Positions 24,541 through 36,866 of a stretch of 64,000 bases of DNA are shown in pieces. Source of the DNA: Hypoxylon rubiginosum. Lineage: Eukaryota > Ascomycota > Sordariomycetes > Xylariales > Hypoxylaceae. The position numbers were made by a program, and so were the translations under genes. How positions within the stretch are numbered: the first letter of the stretch is position 1; every line of letters begins with the position of its first letter. The stretch lies in the NCBI GenBank assembly GCA_902806565.1, contig CADCXA010000034.1, positions 62,001 to 126,000 of the forward strand, given 5' to 3'. The notes below the pieces were generated by a model. That model saw only the letters and a program-made list of their open reading frames with translations, did no database searches and was not told where the DNA came from.

Positions 24541-27500
24541 GATTAGGGGTATCGTGGGATGGCGGACGAGGCGAGGTTTACTAGTGCTTCAGTCGCACGT
24601 TAGCAATTGAATTGGGATAGCCTGTTTTATTGGAAAAAAAGACAACTTACTATTAGGGTTGTCCCCGTTAACTCAACCAAGAGCAGGAGACGTATGCCGC
24701 GGTGTATGTGTTAGGTATGAGAAGTAAATAAAATCTATGGTTTACACAGCGAAAGAATTGCGCCTGCGTGCGTGACCAGGCAAACTAGAGTCTCGGGGCT
24801 TAAAGACAGAACAAGCAAAAACAATTGCTTGGCACAATGATGGAAACGTGAGGAGAGTGTCGAGAGTGTCGAGAGCGAGGATTAAAGCTCAGAAAGACGA
24901 AGCTTCAATATGGAGGATTATCTTGGTGGAAGAGCAAAAAATTGGTTGCTAGATGAAAAGTTACACTATCACTCGCTATCGACAACGAGTAACGGGCAAG
25001 TTGCAACGCCACCAGTTCCGCTATTGCTATTGTTGGAGGTACCTAACAGCTGCAGTGTTCCATAAAAGCCCCCTGTTTCTGCTTTTCTCAACGTTAGGTG
25101 CGTTAGGTGTGTTAGGTACCTCTACCTGCTCTACCCGATAGAAGGTCCTATTGAAAACACCCTAAATCTTTTTCCTTGCAGGGATAGCTCCCTCGCCAGA
25201 AAAAAATTTAAGTTCTTTGTTGGGGATCCATCTGGGTTAGGTGCCCAGGTGCCACACTAGGTGCCACAACTGGGTCATGGTGTGAACTGCCTAGCGTGCA
25301 GCTGCTCCCTGGCAGCCTGGTCTCCTCCCTGTTCCACTATCAATGACACCACAATCACCAAGTACCGGTACTTTTCTTACAACGATAGCGGTATCAGTAA
25401 TCCTTCCGACCTCACCTTTCATCCGATCAATTGCAGGTGCTGTCACGGTTCCGACGTTCTAGATCCGAAACCTCAGCCTCGACCCCGGACCGCTCATACA
25501 TCCGTACATAGACTTATGTCGGTAGTGTCTTGAAGTTCGGAGGGCAGAATTCGCTTTGTCGGCTTGTCACTTTACTTACCCGAGTCAGTAGACATTACCT
25601 AAGGTGGTAAATCATAGACGAGCGTGGCGACTCGACTGACTCCTGAGTTACGATCACCCAGAGGTTTAGATGTCTAGATATCCCTTAGAGCCAACAACAA
25701 CGAAGACATGAGGAGATGAACTGACAAAGCGATTTCGAATGCTACCAGCTACACGTAACTAATATGTAACTAATACTCCAATACGTCTTCAGCTCAAGGG
25801 AACACGATCCACGGATACAGTCCCATTCTCGTGTTTTCAACCCACACCCTACGAAGGTATTCAAGAACGTTATCGAGACTTCAAAGGCTTGGCCTCAGGA
25901 TACCAGTGTATTTTCTAATCATAAGAATATATGCACCTCTCGACCGAGGTCGTTGACGCGTGTCATCCTCCACCTGCAGGTCTGACTGCAGAGAGAGTGA
26001 GATGATGCAATCCCCCAGAAGGTGGCTGTTCTCTTGGAATATCAAAGATGTCCACGCAGACACGCTACGCAATGGCGGTACATGATCTGGCGCCAATATG
26101 CATCATCTCGGGATTATAGAGGAGTAGATATCATATTACGCATGCATTGGTTGGCTGCTTTTGCAGTTTGTCTCTTGTATCTTGCTCATGAGCAGTGAGA
26201 TTTGGGCTTGGAATGATCGAGATACGAAATCCCTTTGTTTAAAATCTGCCCAGGTGTTTAGCAAAATCGACAGAGAGAAGTACCTGTACTTTCGTGAAGG
26301 AATTGCCCCTGTACTGCACATCCGAAGGTCCGCCGGAATGGTACGGTAGAACAAACTAATCCGCCAAGGCCACTTAGGCGCGACCTTGTGTGGTACCTGG
26401 TGTCACGGAACAGGATTCCCTAGAAGGCTACAAGCACTACTCGTCTTAGCTGTGTGATCCTGCATGAGACTAGAGGCGGATGACGATGGAACTACCCAAT
26501 AGCTGAAAGTCGTGGGCGAGGCTGTTGGATGCTTTAGTAATAGAGGCTGAGACAAGATTCCAGTGATGGGAATCGAAGGCGAAGAAGGATTCTGTTAGCT
26601 GGTCTAGACGAATACCTTGACGTAAAAGAGTGAAATTGCTTGACGGGGGGGAGGCAGAAAAAAAGAGAAAAAACCCCCATAACCCCCAACTTCTCGGGCT
26701 GGCAGGCTGGGTCCTTGTGGAGAAAGGGTCTCGTAGAAAGCTAAACTTCGATAGGTATAGCACATAGAAGATAGTTGAGGAATAGTGGAGGGAAAGGGAT
26801 TTCTGGAGCAAATCACGATAGATGAAATTTAATCCATGCCTTGCAGACGGGGAGTTGCCTTTAATTAACCCTGTGCGCCCTGTTCTGCCTGTCCAGCTCT
26901 GGCGAATATGTCTACGCTGCATTTGGCCAAGTTGCAAGTCTGCGCTTGCTCTTGAATCGAATAATACCTAAGTCAAAGCAGCTTGTATGGCAGTATGGTG
27001 ACACCGCAGGCTAGCTGCAGGTCAGGTCTTGAATGTCAGGTCAGGTCTTGCAGCATTTAGGGGGTCGACGTGGGTTATGCTCTAGGCCCCTCAGGGTCGG
27101 TGACTAGGCCAACTACCCCCCTAGCTTGATAGGTACATGTAGCCTGTAGCCATTGGCCCGGAAATGGGGAACCGCAACACCCTTACACCCTGACACCCTG
27201 ACACCTTGTGCGCTCCCGCCAAAATTTTCCATTAATGCAGTTCAACATTTGGGAAAGGCTCCGTTTCATTCCGCCCTTTGCCCTTTGCCCTTTGAACCTC
27301 TACTTGCATTTCACGTCCTATTATCGCCTTATCAACCGAGATGTAACGAGAGGAGCTACGTCCCTATCTCCTAGCCGCATTTTGCTATCCGTAATCCGTA
27401 ATCAGTACCTGTACCTGTACCTGTATCGTCTGTTGTTTCTCCCAGGTCGAAAAAAAAGAAGCAGCCCTTTTTGACAAGAGATCGTCAACCATAAACCATA

Positions 27501-27859
27501 CACTGACGACGGTCTACTCTTTTCTTCATATCAAAGCCTAATAATCAATTGATCAAAAATCTGCCGATCAGTAATCCTTCTTCCAACATTCTCTGTCTTC
27601 AAGCCCCATGCTGTTTGTCGTCAAGCTCAGCATACACTCTTTTCCCACTCGTTAAGTGTTTTGCTATTTACCCTTCATCTCGAACTCTATTCAGCAAGTC
27701 GAGAAGAAGAGGGGGGAAAAGCCTCCTTTGTGCTCGAGATACCATCAACCAAAAAGATATACCCATTCGAGCTGTCGACATTCCCTTCCATTGAAACCGT
27801 CTCGCCCGCCGCCATCTCCCTAATCATCCCTATCCCATTGTTCCGACTCTACCGCCATA
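24541..27859. promoter_or_regulatory. FAS1-FAS2 bidirectional upstream region (3.3 kb)
   Basis: The 3319 bp between the divergent FAS1 and FAS2 start codons are unusually long and hold no supportable gene. There are several short imperfect direct repeats: GAGTGTCGA (about 24856-24877), GTTAGGTGC/GTTAGGTG (about 25094-25122), AGGTGCC (about 25239-25267), GTCAGGTCTTG twice (27021-27031 and 27040-27050), CCCTTTG (about 27276-27296) and CCTGTA (about 27405-27424). One CCGAGG, the core bound by FarA/FarB-type fatty-acid regulators in Aspergillus, lies at 25944-25949; a single copy could be chance. The last few hundred bases before FAS2 are pyrimidine-rich and probably the 5' UTR. Confidence 0.55.
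24581..24650 (-). other. FAS1: Probable 5' UTR intron of FAS1
   Basis: On the minus strand a GTAAGTTGTC donor at 24650 is followed by a polypyrimidine/A tract, a TTGCTAACG branch site and a CACTAG acceptor ending at 24581, all 40-110 bp upstream of the FAS1 ATG. Signals and size (70 nt) match the other introns here. Confidence 0.6.
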
Positions 27860-30800
27860 ATGCGTCCCGAAATTGAGCAGGAACTTGCTCACACCTTACT
27901 CGTCGAGCTCCTTGCCTACCAGTTCGCTTCGCCTGTAAGATGGATCGAAACACAGGATGTCTTCCTCGGCGAGAAGACGGCCGAGCGTATTGTTGAAGTT
28001 GGTCCAGCAGATACCCTAGGTGTCATGGCAAAGAGGACAATCGCATCCAAGTACGAAGCTTTCGACGCCGCAAAGTCTATTCAACGACAAATTCTGTGCT
28101 ACAACAAGGACGCAAAAGAGATCTACTATGACGTAGATCCGATTGAGGAAGAACCGGAACCTGCTGCTGCAACGGCCTCGTCGGGTTCTGCGCCGGCTCC
28201 TGCTGCCGCTGCCGCTCCTGTTGCTGCTGCCGCTCCAGCACCTAGCGCAGGCCCTGCCGCGGCTGTAGACGATGCGCCAGTATCTGCCCTTGAGATTGTC
28301 AGAGCGTTGATTGCGCAGAAGCTCAAGAAGCCATTCTTGGAAATACCACTGAGCAAAGCCATAAAGGATCTGGTTGGAGGTTAGTATAATCCCAAATAAT
28401 AATTATCCCATCCTAGTCTTAGGAGCTAACGAGAATACAGGTAAATCCACCCTTCAGAATGAGATACTCGGTGACCTCGGAAAAGAATTCGGATCGACTC
28501 CCGAAAAGCCTGAAGATACCCCTATCGACGAATTATCAGGATTAATGCAAGCGACGTTTAATGGACAACTTGGAAAGCAGTCACAATCGCTCATTGCGCG
28601 TCTGATTTCTTCAAAGATGCCCGGTGGATTCAACATGACATCTGCCCGCAAATACCTAGAAACACGATGGGGTCTTGGCCCTGGCAGACAAGATGGAGCA
28701 CTCACGTTGGCTATTACCATGGAGCCAGCATCTCGTCTAGGTTCTGAGAATGACGCAAAGGCGTATTTGGACGATGTCGCACAGAAATATGCAGCCAACG
28801 CTGGCATCAGCCTGTCTACAACCTCAACCACCGGCCCAGCTGCTGGCGGATCTGGTGGCATGATGATGGACCCTGCCGCCATCGATGCCCTTACCAAAGA
28901 TCAGCGTGCTCTGTTCAAGCAACAGTTAGAGCTGCTGGCGAGATACCTGAAAATGGATCTCCGAGCAGGCGACAAGGCTGCACAGTCGTCACAGGAGTCG
29001 CAGCAGGTGTTACAAGCCCAGCTTGACCTTTGGAATGCCGAACACGGCGACTTCTACGCCTCGGGCATCGAGCCCGTCTTTAGTCCACTGAAGGCACGCA
29101 CCTACGATTCTTCCTGGAATTGGGCGCGTCAAGATGCCCTTAGCATGTATTACGATGTCATTTTCGGTCGGTTGCAAGCTGTCGACAGAGAAATTGTCAG
29201 CCAGTGCATCCGAATTATGAGCAAGTCGAATCCTTTGCTGCTCGAATTCATGCAGTACCACATCGATAACTGCCCTACCGACCGTGGAGAGACCTATAAA
29301 CTTGCCAAGGAGCTTGGACAAATGCTGATTGAAAATTGCAAGGAGGTATTGGATGTCCCACCTGTTTACAAGGACGTGGCTGTCCCGACTGGCCCACACA
29401 CATCCATTGACGCCCGTGGTAATCTTAATTATGAAGAAGTTCCTCGACAAAGCTGCCGCAAGCTCGAACACTACGTTCAGCAGATGGCAGAAGGCGGGAA
29501 GATATCCGAGTATGGCAACCGGACTAAGGTTCAGAACGACCTCGGCCGCCTTGTTAAGCTCATCAAGGAGCAACATAAAATGTCCAAGACCGCAAAGCTT
29601 GAGTTCAAGAACCTCTACGGGAACGTTCTCCGTTCGCTTGCGATGAACGAGAGCCAGATACTACCGAAAGATGCCGGGAAGGCAAATGGCATCGTCAAGA
29701 AGCCCGCTCTAAAGTCCAATGGCCAGAATGGCAAGGGCAAGATGGAGACTATCCCGTTCTTGCACCTCAAACGTCACAACTTGCACGGCTGGGAATACAG
29801 CAAGAAATTGACTGGAGTCTACCTGGACTGCTTAGAAGAGGCTGCCAAGTCTGGTGTTACCTACCAGGACAAATACGTTCTCATGACTGGCGCTGGTGCC
29901 GGCTCAATTGGCGCTGAGGTTCTTCAGGGCCTTATCAGCGGTGGTGCCAGAGTCATCGTGACAACGAGCCGATTTTCACGACAAGTAACTGAGTATTACC
30001 AAGCTATGTATGCCAGATATGGCGCCCGTGGATCCCAGCTCGTTGTCGTTCCGTTCAATCAAGGCAGCAAGCAAGATGTGGAGGCTCTTGTCGATTACAT
30101 TTACGACTCTAAGAATGGATTGGGATGGGACCTCGACTATATCGTTCCGTTTGCTGCTATCTCTGAGAATGGTCGCCAAGTCGACGGCATCGATTCGAAA
30201 TCCGAACTTGCTCACCGTATTATGTTAACAAACCTCATCCGGCTTTTGGGATGCGTCAAGACGCAGAAATCAGAGCGCGGCTTCGAAACTCGACCTGCTC
30301 AAGTTGTGTTACCCCTATCTCCCAACCACGGTACCTTTGGTAACGATGGTCTCTACTCGGAGTCTAAGCTCGGTCTCGAGACACTTTTCAACCGGTGGCA
30401 CTCTGAGGACTGGGCTAACTATCTCACAATTTGTGGTGCCGTCATTGGCTGGACTCGTGGCACGGGTCTTATGTCTGGCAACAACATTGTGGCCGAAGGT
30501 GTTGAGCAGTTTGGTGTGCGCACATTCTCCCAACAAGAGATGGCCTTTAATCTTCTTGGGCTCATGTCTCCTGACATTGTGGATCTTTGTCAGAATGAGC
30601 CTGTATTTGCCGACCTAAACGGTGGCCTCCAGTTTATTCCCAACCTGAACGATGTCATGACGCGGTTGCGGAAGGACATAATGGAGACGAGCGAGGTTCG
30701 CCGAGCCGTCACTAAGGAGACGTCGATTGAGAACAAGGTCGTCAACGGCGAGAACTCGGAGGCCCTCTATAAAAAGAAGATGATAGAGCCGCGTGCCAAC

Positions 30801-33568
30801 ATCAAGTTTGACTTCCCGATTCTTCCCGAATGGGAGAAAGAGATTGAGCCGCTCAATGACGGCCTCAAGGGAATGGTCGATTTGGAGAAGGTCGTTGTTG
30901 TCACTGGTTTTGCCGAAATAGGACCTTGGGGTAACTCGAGGACCCGTTGGGAAATGGAGGCCCACGGCGAGTTCTCGATCGAAGGTTGCGTCGAGATGGC
31001 GTGGGTCATGGGCCTTATCAAGAACCACAACGGGCCCATTAAAGGACAGCCCTACTCAGGTTGGGTTGACGCCAAGACTGGCGACCCGGTCGATGACAAG
31101 GATATCAAGCAGAAGTACGAGAAGTATATTCTCGAGCATTCGGGTATCCGTCTCATTGAGCCGGAACTATTCGATGGGTATGATCCCAATAAGAAGATGA
31201 TGCTTCACGAGATCCAGCTAGAAGAGGATCTAGAGCCGTTCGAGGGATCCAAGGAAACCGCCGAGGAATTCAAGAGGCAGCACGGCGAGAAGTGCGAAAT
31301 CTTTGAGATCACAGAGACTGGCGAATATACCATTCGCCTGAGGAAGGGTGCTACTCTCTGGATTCCAAAGGCCCTCAGATTCGACCGTCTTGTTGCCGGA
31401 CAAATCCCCACAGGTTGGGATGCGAAGAAGTACGGTGTTCCCGACGATATCATCTCCCAAGTCGACCGCGTTACATTATACGTACTTGTTTCCGTTGCCG
31501 AAGCTCTCCTAGCCTCGGGCATCACTGACCCGTACGAGTTCTACAAGTACGTCCACGTATCTGAAGTCGGTAACTGCATCGGTTCTGGCCAAGGTGGTAT
31601 GAATGCTCTTAACGGGATGTACACCAAGCGCAAGATGGACCACGATATTCAGAAAGATATTCTGCAGGAGTCCTTCATCAACACCATGGCTGCCTGGGTC
31701 AACATGCTGCTGCTATCCTCCTCCGGTCCCATCAAGACTCCCGTCGGTGCCTGCGCTACAGCAGTGGAATCTGTCGATAACGGATACGAAGCCATTATGG
31801 AAGGCAAGGCGCGCATCTGCCTGGTTGGTGGTTTTGATGACTTCGGCGAGGAGGGATCGTACGAGTTCGCCAACATGAAGGCGACGAGTAACAGTCTCGA
31901 CGAATTCGCCCACGGTCGCACACCACAGGAAATGTCGCGTCCGACTACCACGACCCGAGGTGGATTCATGGAATCTCAGGGCTGCGGTATTCAAGTCATC
32001 ATGACAGCCAAGCTGGCGATCGACATGGGCGTGCCGATCTATGGTGTCCTTGCTCTCACCACGACCGCAAGTGATAAGATCGGACGTTCCGTCCCAGCAC
32101 CTGGGCAAGGTCTATTGACCACTGCTCGCGAAGCAGCTGGCAAGTTCCCTTCGCCGTTGCTAGACATGAAGTACCGTCGCCGACAAATTGAGCTACGTAA
32201 GCGGCAGATTCGCAGCTGGAAGGAGTCTGAACTGGAATACCTATATGAAGAGGCTGCTGCCATGCAGTCTCAAGGCCACGAATTCGATGAGAAGGAGTAT
32301 ACCCAGGCGCGTGCTGTCCACATCGAGAAGGAAGCTGCTAGGCAGGAGAAGGAAGTCTTGCGAAGTCTTGGAAATAACTTCTGGAAGCAAGACAACAGCA
32401 TCGCTCCCCTCCGAGGCTCGCTCGCTACTTGGGGCCTTACAATTGACGACTTGGACGTCGCGTCCTTCCACGGCACCTCAACGAAGGCCAACGACAAAAA
32501 CGAGTCCTCTGTTATCTGTCAGCAGTTGCGTCATCTCGGCCGAAAGAAGGGTAATGCTGTTTTAGGTATTTTCCAGAAGTACCTCACTGGTCACCCCAAG
32601 GGTGCTGCTGGAGCTTGGATGTTCAATGGCTGCTTGCAAGTTCTCAACAGTGGCCTAGTCCCAGGTAACCGTAATGCCGACAACGTCGACGAGGTTATGG
32701 AGAAGTTCGATTTGATTGTTTACCCCAGTCGAAGCATCCAGACCGACGGTGTGAAGGCGTTCTCGCTCACCTCCTTCGGTTTCGGGCAGAAAGGTGCTCA
32801 GGCTATTGGTGTCCACCCCAGATACTTGTATGCTACTCTAGACAAGGACACATATGTCGAGTACTGCACCAAGGTAACTGCCCGTCAGAAGAAGGCGTAT
32901 CGTTACCTACACAATGGTATCGTCAACAATGCCATCTTCCAGGCCAAGGATCACTCGCCGTACACTGACGATCAGCTCGCTGCCGTCTTGCTGAACCCTG
33001 ACGCCAGAGTGACGGAGAATGGCAAAACTGCCGAACTCACATACGCTGCCGACTTCGCCAAACAGGCTGCCGCACCTCATATTGCAAAGGCTAAGAGCAC
33101 AAAAGAAATGGTAGAGAGCTTAGCTCGGAGTCTCCAGACGGGGAAGAACAACAAAGTCGGTGTTGATGTAGAAGATATTGATGCCATCAACATCGAAAAT
33201 CCCACTTTCATCGAACGTAATTTCACCGACAAGGAAGTTGCGTACTGCCAAAAGACGCCTAGCCCACAGAGCTCTTTTGCCGGGCGATGGAGTGCGAAAG
33301 AGGCCATCTTTAAGAGTCTTGGTGTCCAAAGTAAGGGTGCGGGCGCGCCCCTGAAGGATATCGAGATCTTACCCAACCAGAACGGTGCTCCTATTGTCAC
33401 TGTAAGTGTATCCCCCCTGCTGGATCCTCTGGTCGCAGATTAGCTAACCGACTATAGCTTCATGGTGATGCCGAGACTGCCGCGAAGAAAGCAGGCTTGA
33501 AAGAGATCAGCGTCTCCATCTCGCACTCCGAGACCCAATCTATTGCCATTGCGGTTGCCACCTTCTAA
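27860..33568 (+). CDS. FAS2: Fatty acid synthase subunit alpha (three exons, 1863 aa)
   Basis: Alpha subunit of fungal fatty acid synthase. Exons are 27860-28379, 28441-33401 and 33458-33568. Intron 1 (28380-28440, branch GCTAAC) splits the second Gly of KDLVGG; intron 2 (33402-33457) restores APIVTLHGDAE. Domains in order: the C-terminal end of the malonyl/palmitoyl transferase fold ([16 protein letters not shown]), an Ala/Pro-rich linker, the acyl carrier protein with phosphopantetheine Ser176 (GGKSTLQNE), ketoreductase ([16 protein letters not shown] near residue 655), ketosynthase ([10 protein letters not shown], Cys near 1278 in [12 protein letters not shown], His near 1516 in [23 protein letters not shown] near 1556) and the phosphopantetheinyl transferase ([11 protein letters not shown] near 1746, [13 protein letters not shown]). 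The protein is complete and of normal length. Confidence 0.97.
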
Positions 33569-35661
33569 GCGGCGCCGTTTTGACGCTTGCTTTTTGTACA
33601 TGTTGGGTGCGGTATGGTGTTTATCGCGCTTTGGTGATTTTATTCTTCCGCTTCTTAGTGTATATCCCCTGTAGACAGCCAGAGAAACTGAGAAGAGAAC
33701 CGATGCGATTATTAGAGGCGGACGTAGTATAAGAATGGTGGCACAAAATGGGAGATGGGTATATGGAACGATCCGTATAGATCTCGCCTCTCAGGCACAA
33801 GAGCCCAAGAGAACCAATATAATGCTTTATTACAGTAACATATTTGATGGTATTTTGCTCTAGTCATTAATGTGAGAAGAATGCTCAGTATTTGTAAACC
33901 TGGAGCTTAGAGAGATTACCAGGGAGTTGGGTTTTTCGTTGGTGGGTTTTCGTTGGTTTCTGGTGACGCATTGTGAACATAAACCGGCTAGAAGTATGGC
34001 CTCTTCGTTGTTCGACGTCCCTTGTCTTCTGACATGTGAAAGTCTCGTCGATGGTATGGTGGGCCGGTGTGGATCGCAAACCTAACCCAGATCGATATAT
34101 CCCGGGCGAGCCTGAACCCTGACCGCATCCCCAGAACCCGGATAGCTCGTACGGATATGCATGGTCCACGTGGAGTCCTTGTCTTTTACTTCCAAGACCC
34201 GTGTAGGGCTTTCGTCGAAGGGGTACATCATACCAAGTGCATAAACGGACGACGTAGTATCGTGAGATAAGGCTTAGTTAGCCGGGAGGGGCAAAAAAAA
34301 AAGAAGCGACGCCGGGTGTTACCTTAGCTCCAGGAACCCCGAAGCGATACGATGGCCCGTTTTCACATGCTTCTTCCCACCTGAACTTTCTAGAGAGAGG
34401 CCACGCCACTACCGGCAGGGTTAAGTTCGAATTTAAGCTCTGCCTTACCCCCTATCCCCCATCTCTAGGACCATCGGAGCGTTGTGCTATCGAAAGCTTG
34501 CGTTGCTGTGGTGCCTGGCAGCCCTCCCTAAGGTGGTTTGGTGTTTACCTAGGTAGGTATCTAATAGAATGGTACGGGACATTACCTGTTTACTTTAGGT
34601 ACCTCCTATTCGTACCTATTTGTACCTATGTATACCGTCTGACTTCAGTATGGGAATCCCCAGGCCGTGTAGGGGGCTATGGACGAGTGCTCTCTAGCCC
34701 AATTAAGGGGAGTATCTGCCAACTAAGCGGTTACCTAGGTATTCATGCGTGATCGTCAAGGTTAGTGCTCAAGTAGTCCAGTTAGGTTACATGGAGATAT
34801 AAATGTTGTTCCCGTAATGATCGTATATCGTGTTAAATTTACCGTTCGCTCTCTGCTGCGAAAGACTTATAATCGTCACCGGTTACTTGGATTCCCATAA
34901 ATTTCCTAGGTAACATATCAAAGTCATTCGAAACTCTTGATTGGGCTAAATTGGGATTCCATCAACTTGATTTTAGAGGTTGTAGATTATCTACATTTAT
35001 AAGCGGTGCTATTCTTGCGCGGTCATAACGCAGTACCTCTAAGGTATACCTACATGTATAATAATCAGTAAACAGGATAACCGTAGACAATCAAATAAAG
35101 TAACCGGTTCTAGGGTGCCAATTTCTAGTAAGTTGTGTTGGTCAAAAAGGGGTTGCTTCAAGAGTCATTCTGAAAAGCGAAGGCAAAATGTGAAAAAAAA
35201 AATTAAAACATACAACACCAGGGATTCGCTGGTCGTCACCGACCCAACTACTAATCCGGCGGTATCTCGTTTATCAGGGGAGAGCAGACGGGATCCCGAG
35301 TTCTCCAGATCCTATGGTCGTATGTAGTAGACTGTTAGGCTATTGCTGTATATATGCCTTAGATATCTAACTCAACCACAGGGCCAACAGTGTCCACTAT
35401 AAGACATAGGAAAGAAACAAGGAATAATATCACTCTATTCAGTCGATGCCTATTTATTCATTTTATACAGCTATTCTTCGATCTCATATCATATACCCGT
35501 TTTATGTAGCGCATAGACCAATCCTCTTAGCATCGTCAAACCAAGCTTTCCATGCACTTAGCATAGATAATAGATCGATCTTAGAAGCAGTTGTCTATGT
35601 TCTCATACTAGTACTGGCGGTCACCTCCCCGTCTAGGTGCATGGGGAAATGAGAGACACCA

Positions 35662-35675
35662 CCTACCTAGGTAGG
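35662..35675. repeat. Perfect palindrome CCTACCTAGGTAGG
   Basis: 14-bp perfect palindrome in intergenic DNA, sharing the CCTAGG core with the other dispersed copies in this window. Confidence 0.75.
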
Positions 35676-36718
35676 TAGTAAATTGTTAGGGGGTAGGTGA
35701 TATTCGAACAGGGGATAATAGCCACCCATCCTCAACCAACCCAAGGTCCCATAAGTTGTACATACGGCAGGAAAGCTAACCGGTCTCCGGTGCGGGCCGA
35801 ACATATCTGCGACATCTTCGTCGAGCAAGTTGTGGCGAGCCGGTTTTTAGGCAAACATCATCCGAAGTTCAGGGGTCCACTAGCAGTGGCTATAACTTGC
35901 TAGGGATTCCCGGGAGTTGCTCAAGGACAGGATACGATCATTCCATGTTTCGTACGAGCTACACTATCGCGTCCTCCAATCAGAGATTAGTCACTCTTGG
36001 TTCTTTTGTTCTTCGATAGTTACTCAGAGATATGACTATTCCATCTCCTGTTTCCTTGATTACTGAATCATCCACCCGCAACCACAACACACGCCTAGCC
36101 GTATTCCACAACTCTGACTGCGTACAAATTATGAAACTTGGGAATGAGGCTGCTGGTCTGCTGAATTCAAAGTAGTAAGGGTTGGTAGGATTCGATTTCT
36201 AGTTGGTCGGTACCGCATCGAGCCCTCAGGTGCTGTTTCGTCTATGAGATGATAAGCCTACCTCCTACTTGCCCAAATTATGCGGATATTAACCGCTGCC
36301 CCATAGTGTAATGAACGGGATTTTTGATCATGACAAACATGATTCAATCTCGAAGTACGTGTTGGTAAGGCGAACACATTATTACGAAAGGCGCTTCCGA
36401 GTGATCTTCGTTCAACCCCCTGACCAAGAGTAGGTAACTATATCTGCATCACCTCCAGCTCCGGCCGAATCTTGGTATTAAGGTGTTTGCTAAGAATAGG
36501 AAGCGAGTTCTGACTCCTTAGCCAAGTTGGCAGCCAGAGAGCTGTTTTTAGCTTATGACCTCGCATCACACAATATCTCTTGTCTCTTCATCATCCGAAC
36601 TACAGCTACGGCTCAAGTGACCAAATCGGAGTCACGCAGCAATATCGTAGAAGTGTTTGCAAAAGTGTCGCTATATCTCTACATTGCGGCTCTGGACTCT
36701 CTCGAGATCATATCCCCT

Positions 36719-36728
36719 TGATATAAAT
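36719..36728 (+). promoter_or_regulatory. TATA-like element upstream of the bZIP gene
   Basis: The sequence TGATATAAAT lies about 140 bp upstream of the bZIP start codon, followed by a CT-rich stretch typical of fungal transcription start regions. Function is inferred from sequence and position only. Confidence 0.4.
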
Positions 36729-36866
36729 GAAGGAGACAGTTCTGCTCCTTTTCCCTATTCCCCTTCTCCACATCACCACATTCCATTCAGATCTAGATTG
36801 CATCGAGTCCTGAAGTCTTACTAGCCGTCACCTCCACAGCGATTTGCCTACATCACTGCCATCACT

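Larger units (their letters stand above)
33569..36866. other. Gene-free region FAS2 to bZIP gene (3.3 kb)
   Basis: This region begins with the FAS2 3' UTR. I find only short frames without motifs. It is rich in the dispersed TACCTAGGTA word: TACCTAGGTAGGTAT (34546-34560), TTACCTAGGT (34731-34740), TTCCTAGGTAAC (about 34903-34914) and the perfect palindrome CCTACCTAGGTAGG (35662-35675). A GTACCTATTTGTACCTAT repeat lies near 34610-34628. The final 140 bp before 36866 are pyrimidine-rich and fit a 5' UTR. Confidence 0.6.

Noticed and set aside
36727..36813. Possible 28-codon upstream ORF before the bZIP gene
   Set aside because: Its ATG overlaps a TATA-like element, so it is probably upstream of the transcription start; without transcript data I do not annotate it.
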